Below the pieces are notes generated by a model. It was not told the DNA's origin. It ran no database searches and saw nothing but the letters and a program-made list of their open reading frames with translations. A program made the translations under genes and the position numbers. Below are positions 20,986 through 30,766 of a stretch of DNA of 64,000 nucleotides, in pieces. Positions within the stretch are counted from its first letter, which is position 1; each line of letters begins with the position of its first letter. The DNA lies in NCBI GenBank assembly GCA_905221605.1, contig CAJNDS010001402.1, positions 670,001 through 734,000 of the forward strand. Reading direction: 5' to 3'. Source of the DNA: Symbiodinium natans (Eukaryota > Sar > Dinophyceae > Suessiales > Symbiodiniaceae).

Positions 20986-22104
20986 GGGGGGGGGAGGGTT
21001 GCCCCAGATTTCTGGACCCCAGGAAATCAGGGCGCGTTGAGGAATACATATATGCTAATACCATACGGACCCCGAAAAACGCCTCTCATTTTGAAAGTGT
21101 TATTTACAATGAAGTAGAATAGGCTCAGGTGGTGAGTATGAAACACAGGTACTACTAAGGAGAAAATGTGGGGATTCTGCGCGTTCCGTGCAAGCAGCTC
21201 AAGCCCTGTTTTGCAGATCGCCTCGAGATTCCCATCTCCTTGCAAGCCGGCCCTGGCTTGTGCAGGATGCATCCTACCTGACTCTATAAGACGCGAGACG
21301 CGACAGCTCAGAAGGATTCCGGCTCTCCAGGCCACCACCCTTCCGTAAAAACTCAAGTCCTAATGTGCCCTAAAAAGCCTAAGGGCCCCAAAACCGACAC
21401 GTCAAATCCTTGTTGAAGCCTTTGTCCTAGGAAGCTGAATGTTGGTGGCCGGCACTATGTGGCTGCAGCATCCACGCTGACATCCCAGGCGCATGCCATC
21501 TGCCTCAGCTTGAGGACATGGTGGCTGATTTTTTGTAGTACAGACTAAAAAGGGCCCATACTTTCGAACCACTCTCATATATGCCCTCGGGATCCCTCGG
21601 GTTGATTGTCGATTACCTGCTCGTGTATTGAAGCATGCCTCGCGGGCAGGGTGGCATGCTGGCGGCAATGCTGCAAGGCGACGGAAGTCTTTGCTGGTGT
21701 TTGGGGGGGAAGCAGAGCGGATCCCGAATCTTGCCGTTCTTCGCAGTACCTACGTTCACGCCCCTACTGCACCTTATGATACGCGGGAGTAATGGCAGAC
21801 CTGGAACACGACTGACGGCAGCCCGTACAGATCCCCAAGTGGCTTCGCACGTCTGTTTGATTGCTTTGCGCCACCCTCAGAAGTCAAAAGTAGGAGTTGG
21901 CTGCAGTCCCATTCGTCAGTAGTGTGACCTTACTTGGTTTGGACCTGACGTGAAGACTTAGGAAAAAAACTAAGAAGTTGCGGGTTTGGCGTAAAGACTG
22001 CTTCTTCCAGCAGCTCAAGCTAGACTCTGAAGCTCTGCAAAGAACCTAAGGAACCTTCAGCCTACCCTCACACCATGCTTCACGCTCTGAAATCGCTCCG
22101 AAAA

Positions 22105-22220
22105 CCCACAAAGCCATCCGATCCGGAGGGCCCTACAGCTCAGCAGAGCTTGTGGACGGCGCGTTCTTCATCGACAGGGATGGGGAAGTCTTCCGCCCCT
22201 TCGCCCTGAAGACGCGAGAG
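22105..22220 (+). CDS. Possible exon, unknown gene
   Basis: The frame reads AIRSGGPYSSAELVDGAFFI then DRDGEVFRPFALKTRE, which is clearly protein-like. The overlapping ATG frame (CACCATGCTTCACG at 22073) reads MLHALKSLRKPTKPSDPEG, and the two may belong to one exon with an unresolved boundary. Confidence 0.38.
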
Positions 22221-22969
22221 TCAAGAATCATGGCCACGTGCTCTTCCTGTACCGGGTGGGGTGGCGTTAGGTGCGGTGGGGTGGACAGTTTCCACCGTTC
22301 ACCTTCAGTTCATCTGGGACACTGGTCAAGTGAGAAAGCGCTAAGCCCGAAATCTTGATTGTGTCAACCCCAATCTCCTGAAGCCCGGACCCCCAAGCGC
22401 GGAGCCTCCGAAGAATTCCCGAAGCCCCTTGAGCGGCGAAACCTGAAAACTCCAACCCCTGCACCCTAAACTGGAAGAACCGCACGCCCCAAACCCGACG
22501 ACTCAAAACTGAAACCCCAATTCAGACCCAGAAGCTCTGCAGAAATCGCTAGGCCCTTGAACCTTCTCCAACAGCCCTTATGAGCTGAAGTTAAACCCCT
22601 CATACCCGCAAACCCTAAAGCCCTGAGTGACCAGGCTACATCCTGGAGTACCTCCGCTGCGGTATGGTGGAGGTACCACCGACAATGCCAAAGGGGCTCT
22701 TGCTTCTCGGGCTGATGGCTTGACAGTGTATATACGTATGATATACAGGGTTTGGGGCATGGGGTTGATCTAGGTTTTCGGGGGGTTGAAGGCTTAAAGG
22801 GCTGCGGGTCTTGAACGAATCGATATAGGTGTCAATGGTTTTTTGGATTTGGGGTTCAAGCCCTTTCTATCCTTTAGACACCCTCTACAACACCTTACAA
22901 AAGTCCGTTTCCACTGGCCCTTAAAGCCTTATCCCTAAAACCACACTTAACCCTGAGACCTCGGCATAG

Positions 22970-23073
22970 ACAAGGAAGAAGATCGAGCGCGAAGCGGATT
23001 TCTTTGCTTTTCCCGGCCTTGTCCGCTACATTCGGGAGCGGCTGGTGGAAAAGCGGGCGCCTGGACTGCAGGA
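22970..23073 (+). CDS. Possible exon upstream of gene E
   Basis: After a GGCATAG acceptor the frame reads TRKKIEREADFFAFPGLV then RYIRERLVEKRAPG, a strongly charged, helical, coding-like sequence. The 3' boundary is unclear. It may be an earlier exon of the gene at 23.6-26.5 kb. Confidence 0.45.
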
Positions 23074-23629
23074 TTTTGGGTTTTTGGATGTTTCGGGCTT
23101 CGGGTGTTTATAAGGTCTAGTATGCTACTTTGAGTAGCTTGGCAGCCCAGTGGTGCCCTTTTCCCTGTTTGGTTCAAGCTTGCCTTATGAGGTAACCAAC
23201 CCAAATCACCAGTCAAAAATCTCAACCCCCACCTCCCACCCCTACAAAAAGGGTTGTCGAGGAGTTCTGCATAGCCTGGCTTTGCCAGCTAAATGTTTGT
23301 GGACTCGCGAGCTCTTAACATTATTTGGGTTCTTAATCAAATCTCTTGCGCGTGAGGAAACACGAGCAGATTGGGTTTTTTTATTAAAATTGTTTTTCGG
23401 TTTTATTAAAATTTCGTTTGTTTTTTTATGACCTCAGCCGTTCAAATTTTCGGCTGCCTCAGGGTGAAAAGCAGATCCTTTTTTCCAAACCCTCTTGAAG
23501 TGCTTTTGCCGGGGGTTGGGGTTCCAAGTTCAGCGGCAACCAAAAAAGGGTACCCTTACTATAATATACTGGGTTACCAATGTAGTTAGCACAGGCTCAG
23601 GCATGTCTGACACCTGTGTCGGTATGCAG

Positions 23630-23911
23630 TCAGCGCAGTGTCGAAGAAGAAGCCTGCCATTATCCGACTCGAAACTCTTCATCACCAGAGATGCACTCAC
23701 GTTTGGACCCCAAAGAAGCCTTGCTGATGTGCACTCTTAAGCAAAAGCTTCAAATAGCAAATAGAGGTTACCCATGGTTTCTCCAAATGGGTATCTTTGA
23801 AGCTGAATGGGCCTTTATGGTCGAGGGCCCCGAAGCTTCACCTCGGCCGCGCCCAAAAGCCTTACCCTGGGGGTCTTGGAGTCCTAGGGTAGAACTGAAA
23901 CCGATTCGCAG
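23630..23911 (+). CDS. Gene E exon (first that I can place)
   Basis: After GTATGCAG the frame reads QRSVEEEACHYPTRNSSSP, then MCTLKQKLQIANRGYPWFLQ and a Pro/Arg-rich end, leaving phase 2 at a GTGCGG donor. The next exon supplies the one base needed. An antisense ORF at 23884-24285 is probably a shadow. Confidence 0.5.
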
Positions 23912-24469
23912 GTGCGGGTCAGCATCTTTATCGGCAGGTACGCTTGGCGAGGGGCATTTGGAGGTTTAGGCCTCGCGTCGATCAAGCAGGGTGCGGGAGC
24001 ACCATCGTGATCGTTGTGTAGGGGCCGATGCTCAGAGCTCTCAGCACAGCATTCGAGCAAAAGCATAAGGATGTAAAGGGAAGCAACAGTAGTTCGAGTA
24101 CTGTTAGAGACACCTGTTGATATTACACGACGTTCAAGCAGTCGTGGCCACACACCGACCATGAGGGCCGTTGAGGTGCTTGAAGCATCTGAAATCGCCA
24201 GGTTCATGTGCTCCAACGACGGCTGCAATTGTGGAGCCGGACAGCTTCTTTGACTTGACGTGAGGCCATATGACTCCCTATGCATGGGAATCTGATTCTA
24301 CACCCTAAAGAGCCCACGCTTCATCATGCATCCTGAAGTTGGTCAGGTCCCCAGCAACGAAGTACTAATGACTAGAATTAGCAGCAGTCGTCGTAGTAGA
24401 GGTAGTAGTAGGGGTAGCAGTGGTGGTGAATAAGGAGGCAGAACGATGACACCTTCCCTGTCCTGCAAG

Positions 24470-24554
24470 GAAAGTGGAGATCAACGAGGTGGAAGGCCTT
24501 TCTTTCTTCGATGCGGAGTTCATCCATCCGCGTCAGGAGTGCGGAGCTTTTAGG
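24470..24554 (+). CDS. Gene E exon
   Basis: After TCCTGCAAG it reads KVEINEVEGLSFFDAEF then IHPRQECGAFR, ending in phase 0 at GTTTAG. The donor itself begins a TTTAGGG run, so telomere-like sequence starts immediately at the intron edge. Confidence 0.52.
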
Positions 24555-25048
24555 GTTTAGGGTTTAGGGTTATGCAGATGATTCAGGACCACAAAGACAG
24601 ATGCAAAAAAGTGACGAGGATGTCCAATAGTACCCTGATGCATCCTGATCCCGTACAGTGCAGGCCAGGCTGCCCTTCACAGTTTCGGCAGCAGTGAGAT
24701 AGCCCTCGGTTGGCATATCTGCTTTTTTGCTCAGCAATCATCGCCTTCGGTACTTTATTCTTACGATCAACAGCTTTCAGCTCAATGGGTAAAGGAGAGA
24801 AGACCTGCGATTGGCGCACCGTCCTGTGTGCTGCATGTACCTTGGCCACTGGACGAAGGCTGTGGTCCGTGCCTGCAGTTGACTCATGTTACGGCATGAA
24901 GAATAGCCGCCCCGAAAACGCCACGGAACCCCACTTGTAGACTTCAAGTGAGACAAGCTTACACCATAAGGGCTAGGACAGATATATGATAAAGAGCACG
25001 ATGACATCCCGATATAATATACCCTAACAAGGCCCTAAAGCATCTGAG

Positions 25049-25116
25049 ATCCTGCTCCAGCTGCAGCCCTCCGCAGATTCCAAGGGCGAGGCTTCCGCAA
25101 ACTCCTCTGTTTGCCA
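25049..25116 (+). CDS. Gene E exon
   Basis: After CATCTGAG it reads ILLQLQPSADSKGEASANSS then VC, ending in phase 2 at a GTGAGG donor. The following intron is only 64 nt. Confidence 0.55.
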
Positions 25117-25180
25117 GTGAGGATTTTAGGGTTTGTGTTCCGGTAGAGCGACCTGCCCGGTCTTCAAAGCTCTGAGCTAG

Positions 25181-25229
25181 AAACATCAAGCACATTCTGG
25201 AAGTGTATGCCATGCTACGCCACTCGTGC
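25181..25229 (+). CDS. Gene E exon
   Basis: After GAGCTAG, one base completes the previous codon, then NIKHILEVYAMLRHSC, with a GC donor (GCCAAG). The following intron is 59 nt. Confidence 0.5.
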
Positions 25230-25288
25230 GCCAAGCCCCTAACCCTGAAACACAATCAGACTCGTGCCATCAGGCAGAGGGCCGCGAG

Positions 25289-25411
25289 GGCACTGGACCT
25301 GTCGTCCTGGAGCCTACAGATGAGAGCATGGAGCAGGCTGGGAACAGGCTACAGCGGCTTTTACAGGCTGCTAAGAGGTGCTGGGAGCGCATGGAATGGC
25401 TTGGAGTTCAG
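25289..25411 (+). CDS. Gene E exon, helical
   Basis: A 41-codon phase-0 exon, GTGPVVLEPTDESMEQAG then RLLQAAKRCWERMEWLGVQ, ending at a GC donor (GCATAC). The frame stays open to 25510, so a longer exon is possible. Confidence 0.55.
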
Positions 25412-25853
25412 GCATACGAACCCTACATAGAATTCAGTGACCCAAGCCCACGGCTCTTTACAGGGACTTCGTGTCGGGAGCTGCCTTTCGGTTCAGCCAG
25501 CCAGTCCTGAACTCTTGTGTTCGTCCAGCACGCCAGGCGACAAGCGCAATCCGTCACGCCCTTCTCTGCAGCGATGAGATTGGACAGTCCAGTGCGGACG
25601 AGCTCGTCTCAGACGAGTGGTCGCCGGTACGCAGGGCGCTTCTTGACCTGGAGCCTTGGACACGATTTCGTTGCGGGGAAGCTACGAAGCCATACTCCGC
25701 CAGAGTGCGGGTGAATGCAGTTTTCAGTCTTGCAGAGTGCTTGGGTCTGGTGATTCTTGTATTAGCTTGATGCGATAGGTTCGTGAAGCCCGAACCTAGC
25801 CCAACTCCGGACCGTTTTCTAAACGAATATTGAACCCCAAAAATTCTTCCAAG

Positions 25854-25939
25854 GCAGCAAGCGGGGATCTCACCTTTCTCCAATGGCTTGCGCGAGCCGA
25901 TGAGTACAAGGTGGGCGATCCCAACGATGAGAGGCGGGG
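25854..25939 (+). CDS. Gene E exon
   Basis: After TTCCAAG it reads AASGDLTFLQWLARADEYK then VGDPNDERR, ending in phase 2 at GTCAGC. A GTGGGC donor at 25911 is an alternative end. Confidence 0.58.
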
Positions 25940-25996
25940 GTCAGCCCCCCAAAGTTTGGGCCCAAAGCTCTAGGTTTCGGGGCTTCGGATATATAC

Positions 25997-26103
25997 TTTG
26001 GGATGTTCCCCCCCTTTTACTAGCACAGTCCGTAAGAAGGATTAGAATAGGAAGTACTATAATCCCTATTAAGGACTGTTCGGAAAAGGGGGAACATCCC
26101 AAT
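25997..26103. mobile_element. MITE-like element with terminal inverted repeats
   Basis: TTGGGATGTTCCCCC at 25998 and GGGGGAACATCCCAA ending at about 26102 are perfect inverted repeats, followed inwards by TTTT/AAAA. Inside, ACAGTCC and GGACTGT form a second inverted pair. Total length is about 106 bp with no coding capacity. It lies in an intron of gene E. A related left half occurs at about 61929. No clear target-site duplication is visible. Confidence 0.75.
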
Positions 26104-26307
26104 TTTCGCTGCTGCAGTCTTGCAAGAATCCACTAGCACTAGGAAGCTCCCCGTGAAAAAGTGACTGAATCCTGGCTTGGGGTGCAGCTTCATGACTGTC
26201 TTCTCTTACCCCAGAAGTTCGCGCTGGGCTTTCCCAAGTAAGCACCCCAAAAGCCCAAAACCCAGGACCCTAAACTCTAAACTCTAAACCCTCACCCCCG
26301 GAGAAAG

Positions 26308-26494
26308 GCGATATGAAATCGCAAGTCTTGGCCATGAGGAGTATAAATTCTGCCCCCAGACAGAGCTTTGGCACCTCATCCTTCCCAACAGGTTCCAGTT
26401 CGTTCACTACGAGAAGTTTGTGAAGCTCACTTTCGAAGTTCTGCCACGACCGGAGACCTGCTTCGGCGCGACTTCGCCTCGGCAGCCCCCATGA
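26308..26494 (+). CDS. Gene E last exon
   Basis: After AGAAAG one base completes the previous codon, then RYEIASLGHEEYKFCPQTEL, HLILPNRFQFVHYEKFVKL and TFEVLPRPETCFG to TGA at 26492-26494. It is one of the best coding islands in the window. The seven exons from 23630 give about 293 residues of a soluble-looking protein with no family that I recognise; the N-terminus is probably missing. Confidence 0.6.
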
Positions 26495-27613
26495 AAACAG
26501 AGCGACGCTCAAAGCCCCCCCAAGCTCCAGGCCGAAACCCCGTTTAAAGCATGAACCCCAAACGGCGTAGCCGGCAGCCATGCAGGGGGAGGCCCCCCCC
26601 CCCGCCCCCCCCCGCCCCCCCCCGCCCCCCCGGCCCCCCCCCCCCCCGATATTATAACTCTAAGTACGTTGGACTTTGTAGCCCCAAATCGATGCCATTC
26701 TGGCCACGCTTGCAATCAGGGGCTCTATTCCCCAGAGCATCCCAAGCTGCAGCGTTCGGAGGAAGCTGGCCCTCCCCGCCCGGCCCAATCCCCCCCCCCC
26801 CCCAAAAAAAAAAAACAGAACAAAAATGAAATAAAGGAGAAATAATAAGAGAACAAGAATGCTGAATGTGAATATAGCACGTGTAACGAGATATAGGCCA
26901 TCATTATGAGTAACTTGGGACAGGGCCATGCCTTGCAGACGACATGAACTTTAAGCTTGGGATCGTACACCCAATGCCATGTACTCTAAGCTCATTTTCG
27001 CAGGCGGAGCCCTAAGCCCCAACCCTGGCTAAGTATGAGCCCTATAAATCCCAAGTTCCTGCAGGCCTTTGGGGATGCTTGCCGCACGTGTTGCAGCTTT
27101 CGGCTGTAAGCGCAGTGCTTATAAATTGGGGTCTAGGTTACCAGACCTCGTTCACAGGGGTTCGGCCGTATCCTTATTTCTCAGAGTAAGAGGGCAAGCC
27201 GTGGTATACATGGGCAACTAGGTTACTCGGTTTTAGGGACTAATGGCGGGGACGCTGATTAGAGGACCTAGTTCTATGTAACACCATGGGTTGCCCTCTG
27301 AATCTGAGGACTCATATATGTCATGAAAAAGGCGTGATGTAGGGCAGCGGATTTCTTTGTGACTGCGGCAGGATATGGGCATGCTCGGGGTCTGCCGCAA
27401 GGCCGGTGCGCCCAGCCTCCTGCTGCCGCGGTTTAGAACCCAAAAAACCCTGAGCCCTAAGAGGCCGGAACCCTTAGCCTAGACTCCGACCTGCCCTACA
27501 GAGCTGCTGGGCCAAAGAGCCGTTTTAGACCGGAATTGCTTCTGAACTCGGCTGGGCCATGCAACGAAACTCATGCAACGCCCCTCAGAGCTCTCCTTCT
27601 CACCGACTTGCAG
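26495..27613. other. Non-coding: poly-C tracts, poly-A, no gene
   Basis: Contains a C-run array broken by single Gs (26588-26647), a C14/A12 block near 26790-26816 and AT-rich sequence to 26900. No supported coding frame. Confidence 0.6.
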
Positions 27614-27673
27614 GTCTGGGCCACCGAAGGAATCCGCGGCTTTTTCCGAGGAGCTCTTTCCTCAGCGGCTTCC
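27614..27673 (+). CDS. Mitochondrial carrier exon: VWATEGIRGFFRG
   Basis: After GACTTGCAG the frame reads VWATEGIRGFFRGALSSAAS, the matrix helix and RG motif that end each half-repeat of SLC25 proteins (typically EGxxGxYRG). A GTGCTC donor in phase 0 leads directly to the next exon, VYRSAQF. It is 11.2 kb from the previous carrier exon. Confidence 0.76.
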
Positions 27674-27920
27674 GTGCTCAGGCGGTGCTTTTGTTACAAG
27701 ACCGCTGCCTCAAACCCTTCACCTCCGAAAGCCCCAAAATGCCTTCCGCACGAACCCCCCAAACACGCATCCCAAACTCCAGAGCCTCCCGAAATCCAGA
27801 AGACCCTCACTCCTATCGCCCTCAGCCCGAATCTGACGCCTCAGCTGAGAGACTGAGGTGGTGCCACCGCTCATGGGTAGCTCCGTCTCCTCCTCAGAGG
27901 CTTCAGGGCTTCCACGTGTA

Positions 27921-27969
27921 CTATATGGGTCGGAATACTTACTAATCGTATTCCGGTATTCCCATATGG
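27921..27969. repeat. Stem-loop around CGGAATAC/GTATTCCG
   Basis: ATATGGGTCGGAATAC pairs with GTATTCCGGTATTCCCATAT across a short loop, with a few extra bases on the right arm. It lies in the carrier intron and may be a small inverted-repeat element. Confidence 0.6.
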
Positions 27970-28301
27970 TCCCTTTTCAAAACATATAGTGACCCCAAAG
28001 CCCTATTCTAATATTAGGGTTGTGACTTGTGGTATGGTGCTTAGGGCTTGCGGGGGTGTCGGTGGGGAGGTGTTCAGAATTCGGGTTTAGAAGCCCCTGT
28101 GTTTCTAGCGCAGGCAGTATCTTGTCTTGTGCAGTGACAAGCACTGACAGCTGTTTTGCAATTGATCTGACGGTTTTGGTGTTTCGATGATACAGGCAGA
28201 GTCTTTGTTCATCTGTCAATGCTAGTTCAAACTAATTATAAAGGCACCTTGACTGCTGCGCGATACAGGCGCAGAAACTCTCAGCAGGTGGACATCTTTG
28301 A

Positions 28302-28380
28302 GATGGACAGCAGCAGCAGCAGCAGAAACTTACATTAGCAGGTAGGTAGGTAGGTAGGTAGGTAGGTAGGTAGGTAGGCA
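28302..28380. repeat. AGC and GTAG microsatellites
   Basis: A GCA run at about 28308-28326 is followed by about ten GTAG units to about 28378. Confidence 0.9.
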
Positions 28381-28503
28381 GTTGTTGTACTAGTGGTGCA
28401 AGTGGTACTACTAGTCGTCGTAGCAATAACCATACCAGCAGTACGTAGCAGCAGAAGTCGCCGCAAAAACCAAAAAAAACAAGGTGGAAATCCTCCCCCC
28501 AAG

Positions 28504-28573
28504 GTGTATCGATCTGCCCAGTTCGCTGTTTTCGAGGCATCAGGGGATCGGCTGGATCAGCCTTTGGTTTTCA
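28504..28573 (+). CDS. Mitochondrial carrier exon: VYRSAQFAVFEA
   Basis: Phase-0 exon after CCCCAAG reading VYRSAQFAVFEASGDRLDQP. The pattern YRSxQFAVxEA is typical of even-numbered carrier helices. The 3' end is probably the GTAGCC donor at 28574; a GC donor after VFE is the alternative. Confidence 0.74.
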
Positions 28574-29069
28574 GTAGCCAAGTGACCCCCCGAATCCTGC
28601 AGAAGTCGCGTTCTGCAAACCACAAAACTTATACCTCACAGTTGCCAAGCCGATGAGCAAGGAATCAGTGAGATGTGCGTGGCGTCCCCAAAACTGCGGG
28701 TGATAACATGCTCTTCTAAGATGGGCAAACTACCTTTGCGAATCGTGGCGCGGGCTTCTTGTGCCGTACTTAATAAAGGTTTCATGGCACCAATACGCAA
28801 GATATTCTATGGTTAGGGACACCTGTGAATGCAAGGGCCAGAAACCCACCGGACACACTCCGTATGTCGGCCTCGGTTTTTGTTCGGACTCCAGGCTCTA
28901 AGGATTCTTGTGCTAGGGTTCGGCTGGGGACCCAAGACCATACTGCACTGAATCCGAAACTAAGGGGCCTAAGCGGAATATTTGGTTGCCCCAGTCCCTG
29001 ACATTGTGGGGGGGGGGGGGGGTACAATGACCGTCCGAATAGTGGTGATTGGGCTTAGGGGTAAAGGGC

Positions 29070-29205
29070 TGAGGTCTGAGTGCTTCAACATAGCTGAAAG
29101 AGTCCATTTTCACCAAGCTGCAGCAGCAAATCGCATCCTAGACTTCTACCTGCCCTTGCGCTGCCTCACTTTTCGGTCCACAGGGCCTAAGCCCAGCAAG
29201 GAAGG
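29070..29205 (+). CDS. Possible exon, unknown
   Basis: The frame reads ECFNIAERVHFHQAAAANR then ILDFYLPLRCLTFR. No clear splice borders. It is followed by TTTAGGG motifs. It may be part of the gene starting at 29519 or unrelated. Confidence 0.3.
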
Positions 29206-29518
29206 ATGCATATCAGGTTTAGGGTTTAGGGCTTTTTGGAACTAGGATTGAGGTTAGACCTGTTTGTGTTTGGAGCTTCGGGTTTTAGGTTTGAGTCCAC
29301 AGCCACAAACATAAAGTACATTCTTTGCCACTAAAGAGTGTCCCTTATATTTGAGTCCACCCTACGCAAGTATTTCGTAGGCCCAACATACACTTAAGCA
29401 CCTCAACCTAAGCCCATCCTTCCCACGGTGTTTGCTCCAAAGCCCTAGAACGCCGGCAGAAAGCCCTGGCGCCCTAACCCTTGTGGACTTCCCTGTTTAA
29501 ACACCGCCAAGAGTCGCC

Positions 29519-29619
29519 ATGTGCGACAGCTACTCCTCCATGGAGGACATGGGCTTTAGCCGTGAGGACAGCGTCTGGAAAGCCGAGGAGCGTCCCTCCG
29601 TCTGCGCGGCTTGGCATGA
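29519..29619 (+). CDS. Gene C exon 1 (start of a membrane-protein gene)
   Basis: ATG in GTCGCCATGT context, reading MCDSYSSMEDMGFSREDSVW then KAEERPSVCAAWH, ending in phase 2 at a GTAGGT donor; read-through stops at TAG 29621. Acidic soluble N-terminus. Confidence 0.55.
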
Positions 29620-29680
29620 GTAGGTTGCAGGACCTTTGGCTGCTTCTCTTGGCTGTAAGGCTGCTGTGTTGGGCTTATAG

Positions 29681-29688
29681 TGCTCAAG
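29681..29688 (+). CDS. Gene C candidate 8-nt micro-exon
   Basis: TGCTCAAG between TTATAG and GTAAAT. It is the only piece I found that joins exon 1 (phase 2) to the exon at 29754 (phase 1) in an open frame, adding D-A-Q. It is supported by phase and splice sites only. Confidence 0.35.
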
Positions 29689-29753
29689 GTAAATGGTGGT
29701 TGGGGGCAAGGAGGACTGCTTAAATGCAACAGATAGTTGGGCTTACCTTGCAG

Positions 29754-29800
29754 AATGCTGCTGTGAGATCCTGGACAGATCTGGGGTCTTGAGGCCTGGT
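29754..29800 (+). CDS. Gene C exon
   Basis: After CCTTGCAG the frame reads CCCEILDRSGVLRPG, ending in phase 0 at a GC donor with full consensus (GCAAGC). Confidence 0.45.
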
Positions 29801-30067
29801 GCAAGCCTGATGGGTCATTCTTTCTTTCCGCTCATGTGATGGTTGCCTTCATGGCCAGTTTTGCGTTACGTGTGCCTGTCCTCTTAACCTGAAGACTCTG
29901 GGCCTCGCGAGATCTCCCCTCTCGGTCTTCCATGTGTTGGAGTTTATGGGGTCTACCCTGACCCCGCAAATAAGCCTGAAGCCGAACCTGGACCTCAAAA
30001 AGCACCTACACCCGATACCCGACAAGCCCTGAAACGCTAAAACCCCAAGCCCTCGAATGCGGCCAAG

Positions 30068-30160
30068 GCCAGCCTTCGCATGGCACTGGTCATGGGCGTA
30101 GCTGTGTTGCCGGGTGCGCTGGTGTTCCTCCTTTGGGGCTACTGGAGCCCCGAACTTGAT
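30068..30160 (+). CDS. Gene C exon with a transmembrane segment
   Basis: After GGCCAAG the frame reads ASLRMALVMGVAVLPGALV then FLLWGYWSPELD and TGA at 30161. The central 20 residues form a clear membrane helix. The 3' splice boundary is not resolved. Confidence 0.5.
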
Positions 30161-30417
30161 TGAGGGAGGGTGGCAGATGGTTTGGGGTGGGGGGGTTAGG
30201 GCTTATGGGCTTCTTTTTTGTCCGGGTGTGGAGCTCAGGGCTAGGGATCGTTTCAGGGACTTAATGGCTTCTGTACCATCACTCAAAGGCCTTGAACTTC
30301 CCCAAACCCACTCAATAGCCTTGAAACAGGGCTGAGGAGGCAGGCAATGGTGTAACCTTCGGTGGCAAAAGGTCCCATCAAAGTCTCAGTCATTCGGGGA
30401 ACAGCGCTACCTCCCAG

Positions 30418-30516
30418 GAATCTCTCGACATCACTGTACCTGTTGGGGGATCGTCCCTTCCGGACTTGGCCGATGGACTTGCAGCGGCTCGAAGACGATT
30501 ACAGCAGCATTTGGAT
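30418..30516 (+). CDS. Gene C exon
   Basis: After ACCTCCCAG, phase 0, ESLDITVPVGGSSLPDLAD then GLAAARRRLQQHLD, ending at a GTTGCT donor. An overlapping frame (VSVIRGTALPPRNLST) is also open but less convincing. Confidence 0.42.
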
Positions 30517-30578
30517 GTTGCTGAACACCCATGCAATTTTAGGGGGTGCGGTTCTGGTGCTTGGACGTTAGAGGGGTT

Positions 30579-30713
<135 letters not shown>

Positions 30714-30766
30714 GCGGCTAACCAGGGGTTTTGCGATGTTGTGTCAAGGAGGGACTGAGACCTTAC

